DNA of 64,000 nt from Rhodocollybia butyracea (Eukaryota > Basidiomycota > Agaricomycetes > Agaricales > Omphalotaceae), in contig JADNRY010000334.1 in the NCBI GenBank assembly GCA_015501585.1, positions 1 through 64,000 on the forward strand, written 5' to 3'. The notes under the pieces were generated by a model. It ran no database searches. It was given only the letters and a program-made list of their open reading frames with translations, and was not told where the DNA came from. Position numbers and translations under genes: made by a program. Shown one piece after another: positions 10,720 to 21,579 of this stretch. Each line of letters begins with the position of its first letter. The first letter of the stretch is position 1.

Positions 10720-12133
10720 ATGGCCACCAAGAAGGGAAAGACTCCCCAGGATTTCGCCAGTGCGTACCGCGTCTTACTCACAAGTTCCTTCGTTGAACCT
10801 CATTGTTTTTTCTTCGTTCTTTATAGTGGATTTCATGATGGGTGGTGTTTCTGCTGCAGGTTCGTTAAGGCGTTCTTCTAGTACCTCCTCATAGGTTTTA
10901 ACACGCCTTTTCTTTATAGTCTCGAAGACTGCCGCAGCTCCCATTGAGCGAATCAAACTGTTAATTCAGAACCAGGATGAAATGGTGCGTTCCTTATACT
11001 CTCTCGACCTTTTACCTGTTGCTAACAATGCATTGTTAGATTAAACAAGGTCGTCTCGCCACACCCTACAAGGGTATCGGCGAAGCCTTCAAGCGTACTG
11101 TCGGTGACGAAGGTTTCCTCGCACTGTGGCGAGGAAACACCGCCAATGTCGTGCGGTACTTCCCTACCCAAGCCTTGAACTTTGCTTTCAGTCTGTGTCT
11201 ATCCATTTCTCTCTCGCCAGCCTATTGACGCGTATAAAACAGAGGATTACTTCAAGTCGCTTTTCGGCTTCAAGAAAAACGATGGGTACTGGACCTGGTT
11301 CGCAGGAAACATCGCTTCTGGTGCCGGTGCTGGTGCTTCATCGCTGCTCTTTGTGTACTCGCTCGACTACGCTCGTACGCGTCTTGCGAACGACGCCAAG
11401 TCGGCGACCAAGGGTGGAGGGGACCGTCAGGTACGCACGCTTTGTGTTTTCTTTTTATTGTCTGAATACAATGCTAATATTTTTTTTTCCGACTAGTTCA
11501 ACGGTCTTGTTGATGTTTACCGCAAGACCCTCGCTTCTGATGGTATTGCCGGTCTGTACCGTGGTTTCGTTCCGTCCGTCGTTGGTATCATTGTCTACCG
11601 TGGTCTTTACTTCGGTCTCTTCGATTCTCTCAGTGCGTAAACCCGTTTTTTTATTACATTTTTAAAACTGACTTTTTCTTTTCGCCTTCAGAGCCTGTCG
11701 TCCTCGTCGGTCCTCTCGAAGGTTCCTTCCTCGCTGCTTTCGCTCTCGGATGGGTCGTCACCAACGCTGCTGGACTTGCCTCTTACCCTCTTGACACTAT
11801 TCGTCGTCGTATGATGATGACTTCTGGTGCCGCCGTCAAGTACAAGTCTATGTTCGATGCTGGATCTCAGGTATGTCTATAACACCCCCCTGCATTCGTC
11901 AGGTTTCTCATTGATTTTCGTATTATAGATTGTTGCCAAGGAAGGTGTCCGATCTCTCTTCAAGGGTGCTGGAGCCAACATTCTCCGTGCCGTCGCTGGT
12001 GCTGGTGTGCTATCACTGTACGACAAGGCTCAGGAGGTTATGTTCGGCAAGGTCTACTCTGGTGGTATGTCTTCTTTTCTTCATCCTACTCCAAGGTTTT
12101 CACATCCCATCGTTTTTACTAGGATCTGGCTAA
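10720..12133 (+). CDS. mitochondrial ADP/ATP carrier, copy 2 (canonical)
   Basis: Nine exons, join(10720..10759, 10827..10859, 10920..10984, 11040..11190, 11243..11430, 11497..11632, 11692..11870, 11929..12064, 12123..12133), give 312 residues. Exon lengths equal those of copy 1 exactly. The three mitochondrial-carrier repeats are intact ([36 protein letters not shown]), with [20 protein letters not shown] as expected for the family. All introns use GT..AG, including the one that is GC..AG in copy 1. Start and stop are fixed by homology with copy 1. Tandem same-strand copies 1.2 kb apart point to a segmental duplication, and this copy probably does the main ADP/ATP exchange. Confidence 0.95.
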
Positions 12134-12799
12134 GCCTGTCGACCCTCTCATGCGTTTCAGTGATGGAGTTGCCTATAGACTTTATTAGACTTGTTGTCCC
12201 TCTTTCCTCTCTGGTCCATGGCGTTCCCATTGGTTTGGTGGCTGCGGTTGTTGTGCCATCTGGGTTTATGTGTGGCATAGAGGGTAATACTCTGCTGTGC
12301 CCCGCTTTTATATATCTCTACTTTAGTATCAGCCTTATTTTTGACCAGATTTGGAGAATTAAAAAATTAGACAAGCCAGATGGTTTTTCGTGTGATTTGA
12401 GAGGAGGGGAGACACTGATGTGGGACTACCCGTCAATGAATTAGAAAGTTTACGACGTGTCTAACAGTGAGTGGTTGAAAACCTCCACCATCTTATCATC
12501 TTGCGCGCTAAAATTTATGAGTCGGTCACTGTCTCCGAGTCCTCAATAACCAATCAATGGCACTTGTTACTGGAAATAACATGGCACGCTCTGACTCGTT
12601 TCTGCATCGAAGCGATCGTTCTCTTCCTTCAAGCATTATTCATCCTACCCAGACTTATTTCTGCCACAGAAAATTTCGCGCAGTATGTCGAAGAGATAAT
12701 CTTTAACGGTTGAACGTTCAAATAACTACTCCCTGACTCCAGTCCTTGGTATTTAAAGAGCGGCTGTAGGTTTTGGCCACTTCGCTGTACCACGGTCCA
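12134..12799. other. intergenic, downstream of carrier copy 2
   Basis: Similarity to the 3' flank of copy 1 ends within about 20 bp of the stop. A 145-codon frame at 12007-12444 only extends exon 8 through an intron and the 3' flank. No other gene is seen. Confidence 0.4.
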
Positions 12800-13140
12800 C
12801 CCTCAGCCCCAGTGAGAAGTCGCACTGGGTTTGTCTGTGCTTTTATATTGAAAAGTGGCTGATTTCTGGGCACCAGGCTGATCAACATATAAATCCAGCC
12901 AACCTCAGCCAGTCTCGGCCCTGCCCAGTGTGGAAGTGAAAACTCATGCTGAGCTTATGTATTGAAAGCTGTAATTGAATGAAATGGGCATCAGCCCAAC
13001 ACTGTGCAGAGCTGAGATAGGCTGAGATAGACCGAGATTAACAGAGCTCAACCACTTCACAGCTGCTGCCCAGAAATCGGCCACTTTTCAATATAAAAGC
13101 ACAGATCAACCCAGTGTGGCTTTTTACTGGGCCTCAGCCC
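12800..13140. mobile_element. about 340 bp inverted-repeat element (MITE-like)
   Basis: Left arm 12802-12870 (CTCAGCCCCAGTG.., CTGTGCTTTTATATTGAAAA) pairs with right arm 13062-13138 (CACTTTTCAATATAAAAGCA, ..ACTGGGCCTCAG). The middle holds CTGAGATAGGCTGAGATAG. Coding potential is absent. I could not define a target duplication. Confidence 0.7.
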
Positions 13141-13740
13141 TCAAGGCCTCTTGATCGCCAAAAAAGTCCAGGCTAGTCGCTGCATTTTCAAGACGAGGTG
13201 GATATCATTAGTGGCGCTCGATAGCAAGTTGTCGAGGCTCAGGTTGAGAAAGCCAACGGTTATCGGAGCGAATACTTCTTCGACAGTGGAAACACCGAAA
13301 GAACTTACTGGATTGAGCCTTCAGGGGTATGGTGTCTGTTCAATCGGGACTCTTGTTTCTGCAGCTGAGGTATTCCGAGTCGCCACTTCTGGGAAGCCCT
13401 TGAATGTCTCAGAGCTTTCTTCGTTGGGTGATCTGACGCCATCTACACCCTGGACGTAAACACCTTCTGCACGCGACGCGTTGTCTTCCTGGCGCGAACA
13501 CATTCGAGTCACTGGTCCTCTACCACATAAATGTTATACAGAATAGATCGAGCCATAAGGGCCTTAGGATTGGATAACGACAAAGCTGCTAGAAGATTGA
13601 TTCACGATTTGTGGAAAAATGGAGACGTTGAACTTATGAACATCCTTCATGATTACGCACTCACCAGAAAAATCGGTATGGTCAACCCTCAACGCGGCTA
13701 ATCGGTCGGAATGACATTATTGTTTCTATCTAGTAGATGC
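13141..13740. other. intergenic, no recognised gene
   Basis: Short frames on both strands (13151-13459 plus, 13321-13512 minus) show no family motif. Part near 13545-13700 (CGAGCCATAAGGGCC.., GTTGAACTTATGAACATC) resembles module X found at 24.1-24.6 and 44.5-46.5 kb. Confidence 0.3.
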
Positions 13741-13744
13741 GAAT

Positions 13745-13900
13745 CATAGTAGGTAAAACTCCGGCGTCTACTTCTTCAACCTAAGAGTGTCCTTGGGTTC
13801 GTGAAGCATAGATTTCTGACGAAAACAAATGAGCAGCATCGAAGAGACGGATAGACGAAGATAGTCACATCGGTTTGGTTCGAGTTATGACAGAGGCTCT
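13745..13900 (-). pseudogene. HSP12-type gene relic (exon 4 to exon 3)
   Basis: Aligns with the 3' half of the intact gene at 46652-47064. GGCGTCTACTTCTTCAACCT and GAGTGTCCTTGGG correspond to the last codons, GATAGTCACATCGGTTTGGT to the exon 3 donor, then GAGGCTCTCGTCTTC. Many substitutions and small indels destroy the frame. It lies just past the 3' end of the F-box gene at 14129. Confidence 0.65.
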
Positions 13901-14128
13901 CGTCTTCGGGTATGAAGATTCCGGTAGTCTTCCAAATTTTCCTGGTAAAAGTACCTCAAAAAATATCACTACGATGCTCCAACAAGCCCCAGGATCAAGC
14001 ACATACCTTGATACAATGTATGGGGTACAGGATACACAAGGTACTGTACTAGGTAGTAATATGTCCGAGCCAAATCCTCCAACTTGCGACGAGAACGATA
14101 CCGAATAGTGAATTACACAAGTATGCCT

Positions 14129-15532
14129 TCACTCAGAATAACTTTCAGATCCTAGAATCTCTGCCTTCCATTCCTGCAATGGCACATCCTCTACAAAACA
14201 CCTCTCAGCTTCGACTGGCAAACCCTGAAAAAAATTCTCCACCACTTCCAGTACAGACTTGGACCTTGAGCTTGAATCATCATCGATCGCTAGCAGATTG
14301 ACACGCTGTAATGTACACCCTGACCGCTTTACTACCTCATTCAGCTCGTTAAGAGTAGATTCAGGTTCATAAGCATCCCATTGTCGAAGTTCGTGAAAGC
14401 TAGACAACATAACACTCAGTTTCGTCAACTTGGGGAGTGTAACACAGTTCCAGGCCCCATTTTCCATCCCTCCATAAGTAATATCCCCACCGACACTTAA
14501 GGACAAGAGGGATGACTGACAAGTAATTTGATTAGCGTCACGATCTTCTGTGAATCTGAAAGATCGGAGGCTCAAGAACTCCAAACAAGGGCACACGTGG
14601 AGCAACCTGGCAAGAGATACACCCCTGTAGCACCTAACTTTTAAAACCTTCAAGTTTCGGCTCGCTATGACATCTGCGTATGACTCCGAAAGCTCCGATA
14701 TTTCCAGTTTCTGGAGAGGAGGGCGACACTCTAGGATTGGATTGTGGACAGAACGATCATCAGATCGAAATGACAGATCTTCAAGAAGAGGAAAGCGTGT
14801 AGAGGAGGGTTTGAAAGGGAATACACTGTCAATCTGTTGTAGAACCAAAAAGGACAATGCAGCCTGTCTCCATCTATGAGCCTGCGCTACCAACATGGTA
14901 GTGATGACAGTAACAACTGTAGGGCTTGGACGTCGTTCTAAAGAAATTGTAATACTCATAGGTACCGATACTCCCGATCGCAGAATGCATTCATTCAGAA
15001 ATGCAGTCACTTCAGTAGTGGGCAGCTTACCCCAATAGGCATAAGTGATATGAGCGACCTTTATCCTGGACCAGAAAGTAGGGTATGAGATAGCCTCATG
15101 TCGCCACCAAAAGCAGATCCAGGTGAATAAGAAGATACACCCAGACAACCTGCGAAACTTCCGGGTTGAGTAGGTAATACCAGGATAAGTGGATGTCTCG
15201 ATAACTAGACGAAAGATTATTATCAAAATGTCCGAGGGAAGGGTTCGAATGGAAGCTAACAGAGATTCCTGAAGTTTCAGGACCCTCGAAATCTGGATAC
15301 GAATGGGTCTCTCGGAGCAAGTCTTCAGATCGCGTCGGGTCTGATCAATTAAAGCGCGTAAGGTAGCTCGGGCTACAGGAGAGCTGGGAATATTGTTGTG
15401 GCGGCTTTTGTCGAGGAATTCTGTGTAGAGTGCCTGGTAAGCGGATCCAAGGGAAGAGCACGTCTGGTAATGCCTGGAAGTCAAGCTTTTAGAGTCCAAC
15501 TGACTATGCGGTTGAAGATTGGCCTCGGACAT
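14129..15532 (-). CDS. F-box-like protein of the local family (copy F1)
   Basis: Uninterrupted frame, 467 residues from the ATG at 15532 (MSEANLQPHS); longer upstream reading uses a non-ATG codon. It probably recruits a target to an SCF ubiquitin ligase through the F-box-like motif LPSDILIIIFRLV (about residue 96), which is preceded by a helix (ISRVLKLQESLLASIRTLPS). Family blocks follow in order: CFWWRHEA..FWSRI, ECILRSGVSVPMS, AQAHRWRQAAL, FPLLEDLSF, NPILECRPPLQKLE, SRNLKVLKVRCYRGVSLARL, CPCLEFLSLRSF, CVTLPKLTKL, and the C-terminal CFVEDVPLQEWK. The later part has leucine-rich spacing without clear LRR units. CACGTG lies 31 bp upstream of the ATG. The F-box assignment rests on motif and layout; the substrate is unknown. 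Confidence 0.8.
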   Translation of the reverse strand: MSEANLQPHSQLDSKSLTSRHYQTCSSLGSAYQALYTEFLDKSRHNNIPSSPVARATLRALIDQTRRDLKTCSERPIRIQISRVLKLQESLLASIRTLPSDILIIIFRLVIETSTYPGITYSTRKFRRLSGCIFLFTWICFWWRHEAISYPTFWSRIKVAHITYAYWGKLPTTEVTAFLNECILRSGVSVPMSITISLERRPSPTVVTVITTMLVAQAHRWRQAALSFLVLQQIDSVFPFKPSSTRFPLLEDLSFRSDDRSVHNPILECRPPLQKLEISELSESYADVIASRNLKVLKVRCYRGVSLARLLHVCPCLEFLSLRSFRFTEDRDANQITCQSSLLSLSVGGDITYGGMENGAWNCVTLPKLTKLSVMLSSFHELRQWDAYEPESTLNELNEVVKRSGCTLQRVNLLAIDDDSSSRSKSVLEVVENFFQGLPVEAERCFVEDVPLQEWKAEILGSESYSE

Positions 15533-15562
15533 GGTGGTTGCAAGCGAAGCACGCACGCGGTT

Positions 15563-15568
15563 CACGTG
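15563..15568. promoter_or_regulatory. CACGTG (E-box) upstream of F1
   Basis: Sits in CGCGGTTCACGTGATG, 31 bp before the start codon. The same phrase recurs at similar distance in other family copies. CACGTG is the core bound by fungal bHLH factors; use here is inferred. Confidence 0.5.
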
Positions 15569-15724
15569 ATGTAATTCTAAGTACATCGCAAGTTCCAATT
15601 AGGATGCGAATCCAAAGATCATAAGTAAAACCAGGACAAAAGAGTGGCATGGTTACGTCAAGTAGCAAAATGAACAAGCATTGAAGAGATCGATAGGATT
15701 GCGTTTGTTCTAGTTCAAGAATTG

Positions 15725-15790
15725 AGTGAGTCTCGCGAAAAGAATCTCCTATCTTCTAAGGAACTTCTGGGGGCTCGGCATTGGGAGATC
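15725..15790 (-). pseudogene. possible HSP12 exon 3 relic
   Basis: GAGTGAGTCTCGCG.., CCTATCTTCTAAGGAACTTC and the following GGGGGCTCGGCATTG resemble the scraps at 48660 and 50495, which match HSP12 exon 3. Weak on its own; supported by the same position downstream of an F-box copy. Confidence 0.4.
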
Positions 15791-15960
15791 CTCGTAGTGC
15801 TCCCTTCAAACATGCTCCATTGATCTAGTACACATAAGAGAGCTAGGGTCACAGAACTTGAATACACGAAGTAGTATGGAACTACTATAGAAGTTGTCCT
15901 CGAGTATCAACGAAACAGCTATACGCAAGCACCGCCATCACTCGTAATCCCTTTCAGCCT

Positions 15961-17358
15961 TCAAAGCTTCAATTTCCGCTTCAATTTCTGCAACGACACA
16001 CCCTCTACAAAACGCCCCTCAGCTTTGACTAGCAAATCCTCAAAAAACTCCTCCCCAATTCTGAGTTGAGACTTGGGCCTTAAGCCATATTGGCCCGCAT
16101 ACGTTAGCAGATTGACGCGTTGTAATGCACACTCCGACCGCTTGACTACCTCTTTCAGCTCGCTAAGAGCCCGAGAGCCATGATGCCCTTCAAAAGACGC
16201 TTTCCGCCGTCGAGACCACCGAATAAAGCCAGGCAGTGAAACATTCAATTTCGTCAACCTGGGAAGTGTAACACAGTTCCAAGCCCCTTTGCCAACCTCT
16301 TCATGGGCAATGTTCCCACCGATGTCTAAGGTTAAGAGGGAGGACGAACAAGTGATTTGACTGGCATTAGCATTTCCTGCGAATTTAAAAGATTGGACCC
16401 TCAAGAACTCCAAACAAGGACACAATTGGAGTAGCCTGGCAAGAGATACACCCCTGTAGTGCCTAATTTTCAAGACCTTCAAGTTTTGACTTCTGTGTAT
16501 GACTCCGAGAGTTCCAATATTTCTAGTTTCTGGAGAGGAGGGCGACAATGCAGGATTGGATTGTGGAGAGAATCATGATCGGCGCACCGAAAAGATAAAT
16601 CTTCAAGAAGAGGAAGATGTCCAGGGAGGGATTCCTGGGAGAACATGACTTCAGACTGGCTAAGAGAGCCAAACTTTCTCAACGCAGCTTGTCTCCATCT
16701 ATGAGCCTGCACTACCAAGATGGCAGTGATGATTGACAGTCGGAGGACTTGGATCCCACTGCCGAAGTTGTAAAGAAATAGTAACCCTCATAGGTGTCGA
16801 TACTCCCAATCGCAAACGCATTCATTTAGAAATAGAACCACTTCAGTAGGTGGTTCATTCCAAAAGGCATGAGTAACCTTTATCCAGGACCAGAAAGTAG
16901 GATATGAGAAAGCCTCATATCGCCACCAAGAGCAGACCCAGGTGAATAAGAAGATACACCCAGATAGCTTGGAAGGGTTCTAGGATGAGTAGGTTATACC
17001 AGGATAAGTGGATGTCTTGATGACTAGTCGAAAAGATTTCTATCAAAACATCCGAGGGAAGGGTTCAAATAAGAGCCAACAGAGATTCCTGCACTTTCAG
17101 GACCCTCGAAATCTGGCTACAAGTAGTACTCCCTGAGCATATTTGCGGATCGCGTCGGGTTTGATCGATTAGAGCGTGTAACCCGGCTCGGGCAACAGGA
17201 GAGGTGGGAATGTCGTTGTGGCAACTTTTGGCGAGGAGTTCTGCATAGAGTGCCTGATAGGCAGGTTGGCTTTCAGGGGAAGAGCACATCTGAGAAGGTG
17301 CAGAGGTTAAGCTTTTAGAGTATAACTGATTATGCGATGGGACATTGGCTTTGGATAT
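15961..17358 (-). pseudogene. F-box family copy F2, frameshifted, start lost
   Basis: Family blocks are present in order but in several frames: the N-terminal AYQALYAELLAKSCHNDIPT in 17065-17350, AHRWRQAAL in 16479-16718, then LKVLKIRHYRGVSLARLLQL, CPCLEFLRVQSF and GRFVEGVSLQKLKRK in 15961-16548. Where paralogues have ATG-TCC-GAG, this copy has ATA-TCC-AAA (17356-17358), so the normal start codon is gone. The promoter CACGTG is also missing. Confidence 0.8.
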
Positions 17359-17719
17359 GATCGTGCTACTGGTTGTAAGCCAAAAGTTATGGAGGACGCA
17401 GCGGAGGGCCGCGCCGCTACCCAACCCGGCACGGCAGCACTAAGCACCTCGTATCCTAAACCTGATAAGCACCTAATGCCTCGAATAACTAAGATCCTGA
17501 ATAGATTTGAATAGAAATTATGGCCACCCAAAATCGGAGAAATGTCTTTCAGATGATCATTCCGAAGACTCTCCGAGCGTTCTCTCAATCTCAGTTTTCG
17601 GAATCATTCAACCATATTCGATTACGTCTATGATCAACCTCCGTCAACAGGTATCGAACTAACAGCGTAACAGCCTCACCCAGGCCACCAGATTTGCACG
17701 TATAGTGGCCGTGAACGCA
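17359..17719. repeat. module X relic upstream of F2
   Basis: GATGATCATTCCGAAGACTC and TCCGAGCGTTCTCT near 17550-17582 recur (with changes) at about 19720, 24110, 45465 and 46070, always on the 5' side of an F-box copy. No gene is recognised in it. Confidence 0.4.
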
Positions 17720-18990
17720 GCGGCCTTACCAGTGAAGATTCATTGACGGACACATACTTCTTCGAGACGTCATACAAAAGAGCTGAACGCAAGCCCCAAT
17801 CCACCCAAGTATCAGCATCCACCCAGAAGTAATTCGAATTTCCGAGATATCCCACTGATGGTGGACCACTCTGCGTTCCATGAGACGGAGGAAAGGTGCT
17901 CGGATCGGCGGGGTTCTACAAGAACACATGATTCGCGTTCAATGATTTGCAACGAAAAAGAAAAAGTCGACTCACATAGGTTTTCAAAGGCAGAGTTAAT
18001 ATAAACGGTGTCGGCGCTGTCTGCATAGTGTCCACCCCATCAAGGATCGGCTCGGGGACTCTCGATTCTGCCGTCTTCAATGAAGATGGAATACCGCGCC
18101 AATAGGCAAAAGAGGGACGAAAGCAAGTCCTCCGACTACACCATACAGTGGGATTCGCATTAGCCTCCGATCTTCTTCCTATACTCGATGAAGTGAGGTT
18201 GGGGTTAGATGTATTGGAAGCGGGAGATTCTGTTGCTGTTGGGAACGTACTTGAAGGCCCGCCACGAATTCGGATAGATCTAAAGCGTGAGTTTTTTTGA
18301 TCTACGTGTGATGAAGATAGTACTCGCCTTCTTGAGCTTCGGCAAGAGTGATATCAAAGGCAGCGTGGAGACCCTGATTAGAGTCTATGAGCATGAAAAC
18401 CAAAGGGAGAATATGCAACGTACGGATAACTCTGAAATGCCCAGTTTTGGGATCGCGGTCTCCGGCGGCACAGATCAAGACAAAATGACAAGCAAAAACG
18501 CACACAGAATCGTATACTGATACTATGCAGCAATTCGAAGACCGATGATGGCCATCTAAGTAGGAGGCAGTAGTATCGTCGATTCGATATCGAGTCAGTT
18601 GAGTAACTTCAATATTGCTCCCGTTAGATATCGATAGCTGGCTCCTTTTTCACTCGCACATGCGCTTTAAGCGCTGTAAAACACGCTCGGACAGCTCGGA
18701 CTATTGCCTACTGGACCTAATAGATTGAAGTATACCTGTATAGCGAGGATATTTAGGATGAAAAAAAAAACACTTTAAGCATGGTAAGAACGCCGTTAAC
18801 AGTAGAGCTACTAGAGACATACATAGAGCTCCTAGGCACCCTGCAACTTGACAGGAACTCTTGGCCTTAACGAGTAGACCCACTAGTAGGAAGATGCTAT
18901 TTGGATAGAAGGCCACTGTAAACACGACTCGCTAACGGAAACGCATGGGGATACAAGGCTGGAATATTTAAACTTGGCATCACTGCTCAT
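17720..18990 (-). pseudogene. single-span Ser/Thr-rich membrane protein relic (T1)
   Basis: The tail end reads NPADPSTFPPSHGTQSG on the minus strand near 17860-17920, as in copy T2. An upstream stretch repeats the ILDGVDTMQ block (about 18040). The Cys-rich ectodomain region sits around 18500-18700, where the intron donor expected after YLSN is GGGAGC instead of GTGAGT. Exon 1 near 18930-19060 is eroded. It looks dead. Confidence 0.6.
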
Positions 18991-19339
18991 ACGGGCATAG
19001 CACGCAAGACCAGAAGAAAAAAGTTGTGAAGGTTAGTTATCGAACCGAACCAAAAGGGGTATGATAAGTTTCCAATTCGTTGTGCGGCTTCCTGAATCTG
19101 CAATGGCAAGATAAGACGAGGAGAATTGTACCAGTCTGTTTAAGTTGTGTCATCATGTCGCAGAGTCGATAGTAGTCGATAGTACGTAGTCCGAGCAGGT
19201 TGTCCTACCCGACACTCGAAGGAAGAAGAGCGCCGATTCTATAGAGTTATAGTAGTGGCCACAGACTATGAATCCTGACTCGGTACTTCAGAGGAGGGTT
19301 TATGACCACACAAGGTGGAGCATGAGCAATCCTCATGTA

Positions 19340-19610
19340 GCCTTCTCCCCAAACGCAGGTCCAGACGAGTAAAGATACGCCCCAAATAGAGTAGCTTGCA
19401 CCGATAGGAAGGGTTCGAATGAGAGCCAGGAGAGATTTCTGCGGTTCTAGGACCTGGTTACGACTCGTACTCTATGAGCATGTTTACGTCGGAGGCCCGG
19501 CCCGCGTGTACTACAGAAGAGTTGGGAATGTCGTTGTGCATTGAGTGGTAGCAGAAGGTTGAAACGTCAAACGAAACGAAATTCGCGTTCACGTGAGGAC
19601 GTGATGCCAT
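19340..19610 (-). pseudogene. F-box family 5' fragment
   Basis: Minus-strand match to the first about 150 codons of family members (blocks around CTCATGTAGCC.., GGAAGGGTTCGAATGAGAGCC and TGGGAATGTCGTTGTG), with deletions. It is followed by GCGTTCACGTGAGG, so the promoter CACGTG (about 19591) survived better than the coding part. Confidence 0.6.
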
Positions 19611-19957
19611 GCTAAGCGCTTAGTGCCCTCTCTTATCCACCAACACAACCCACAGATAAGCACCTAATGGCTCGGATATCTACTTGTAATTCTGAATAAA
19701 AAGTGATGGCTTCCCTTCCAATCATCATTCCAAAGACACCCCGGGCATGCAACTCTCGAAATCGTTCAAGCACTCTGCCGTTTATGATCATCCTCTGTCA
19801 GCAGCGATCGTACTGCTAGTAATGGCCTAAAAGCCTCACCTGGATCGCTAGATAAAGTGGATATGAATAGTAGAAAGTTAAGTTTGGTTTTGGTTCCCAA
19901 CACAAAGTTTGCTGGGTGTCAGTTCAACTTACACCTTACACTTCGTGCAAATCGGTA

Positions 19958-21459
19958 CAGTGGGATGCAATTGTTCTTAAAGAATAAACATTATTTATGA
20001 TCATATACTTTAAGAAAACCTATAAGTATTCTTTAAGTATTCTTTAAGTCATGCTTTAAGTATTTAATGTCGCCTGTAGTATTTCCTCACACCAAATATT
20101 TCTTAAGATACTTTATTTCTGAACATCCTTTACTTATTTCTTTAATTCTTAAGAAATTTCCTTAAGATCAATGCTGTTAACAAGTCATTCCCCTGTGCGC
20201 AAATATTCATTAAGGAAAAAATCTTACTTGCTTCTTAAGAACGATTCATTAAGAAATTGTTCTTAAGAGCAATAAGAAGCATACAAGCAAAAAGAAGCTC
20301 ACCGCCTCTTCCCCCAACATTTCATGACATTGGCCGCCGACCACGTCACCACATGCAAGCCCGGCGCGCTGAATCCAAGAACTATCCTCACAAGCAGGGG
20401 GCCGGGGGGATGGGGATGGGGGAAAACAGCTGCAATTCAACAAGTGGTTGAGCATTAATAATGCTTTTGTCTATTGTTTGAAAAGACAAAGGAGTGCTCA
20501 AACAATAGACAAAAGGTGTGACTCAGGGTGGCCCATGCTGAAGAGATACTTATTGTCATTTCCGAGTGCTACTGTAACGTGGGTCCCAGCTGTTCCTAAT
20601 AACAACACTTTGATATCACTTTGCATCAAGTATGATACCTCAGGCTGTACGATACATAGGCAGGAGGGGGGTTGAAAGAGAGATGCGGCCCGCGGGTGGT
20701 CAAGCATTGAAAAGTACTTCTGTCTACTTTATGCTCAGCGGCAGCAACGACTGCAGCAAATGGACTCTATTGTTTGAAAGGACAAAATAAGATTGGACAA
20801 AGCCCATGCCGACTCTTATTGTATTTTCAGAGCGCCCTAGTCCAACAACAGCCGGCGGTGCTACCGGGTGCTTTGACCCATCACATGGTTGATGCAAATG
20901 GGCGCTAACATCACTTCGCTTCTTTCTTTCTTTCATCCTCCAACCTCGTTGCGCCACATCGGCTCAACCAATCCACTGTCTGTCACTCCTGAGCCCTGCC
21001 TACCACTTGGTGTGGTGGCTCTAACAGACTTTCAACTCACAGATTGTTGGCGCACCTTCTCGGTTCAAGATTGACTTGTGTGCTGTAGTGGCGCTAGGTG
21101 CAAAAGAGGCAAGGAATACCCTCCTTAAAAATTCCTTAAGATTGATGTCTTTGATGTGAGTTTGTGATATTCTTCTGATCTTAAGAAATTGTTCTTAAAC
21201 ACTCCTTTAAGATCATACCTCAAACCATGGCATTCTCGTGTCCACTGGTGAGCTTTGAGAGTACTCTTAAGAAATAGCTTTATTAAAGATTTCTTAAGAT
21301 TGTCATCTTTGAACAGTTCACAACACTCCGCTTCCAAGGTGATTTCATGATTTTATAGTTCTTAAGTAGTTGTATAAGTAGTATGTACTTCTTAAAGTAC
21401 TTTAAAGTACATGATCATAAATAAAGTTGATTCTTTAAGAAAATGGAATCCCATTCCTG
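19958..21459. mobile_element. 1.5 kb hAT-like inverted-repeat element
   Basis: Ends are imperfect inverted repeats: the right end read inward is CAGGAATGGGATTCCATTTT and the left is CAGTGGGATGCAATTG, both then TTCTTAAAGAAT and TTATTTATGATCAT. Subterminal zones (19975-20280, 21100-21450) are packed with TTCTTAAG/CTTTAAGTA motifs. The flanks CAAATCGG and CAAATCGT match the empty site at 26640 (GCAAATCGTCAATGTG), consistent with an 8 bp duplication. A nested stem (TTTTGTCTATTGTTTG / CAAACAATAGACAAAA) lies at about 20462-20516. No transposase frame is seen, so it is non-autonomous. Confidence 0.7.
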
Positions 21460-21579
21460 CAAATCGTCAATGTGCTTTCTAGGCTCTAATTCCTCCTTCA
21501 GCAACATAATCTCGTTGATGGACACATTATTATTTGCTCGGAATATCATACAAAAGATTCTATCTATCGGCGTCCACCT

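Noticed and set aside
13151..13512. Overlapping ORFs of about 100 and 63 codons
   Set aside because: No motif, no paralogue in the window and no splice context; treated as chance frames.
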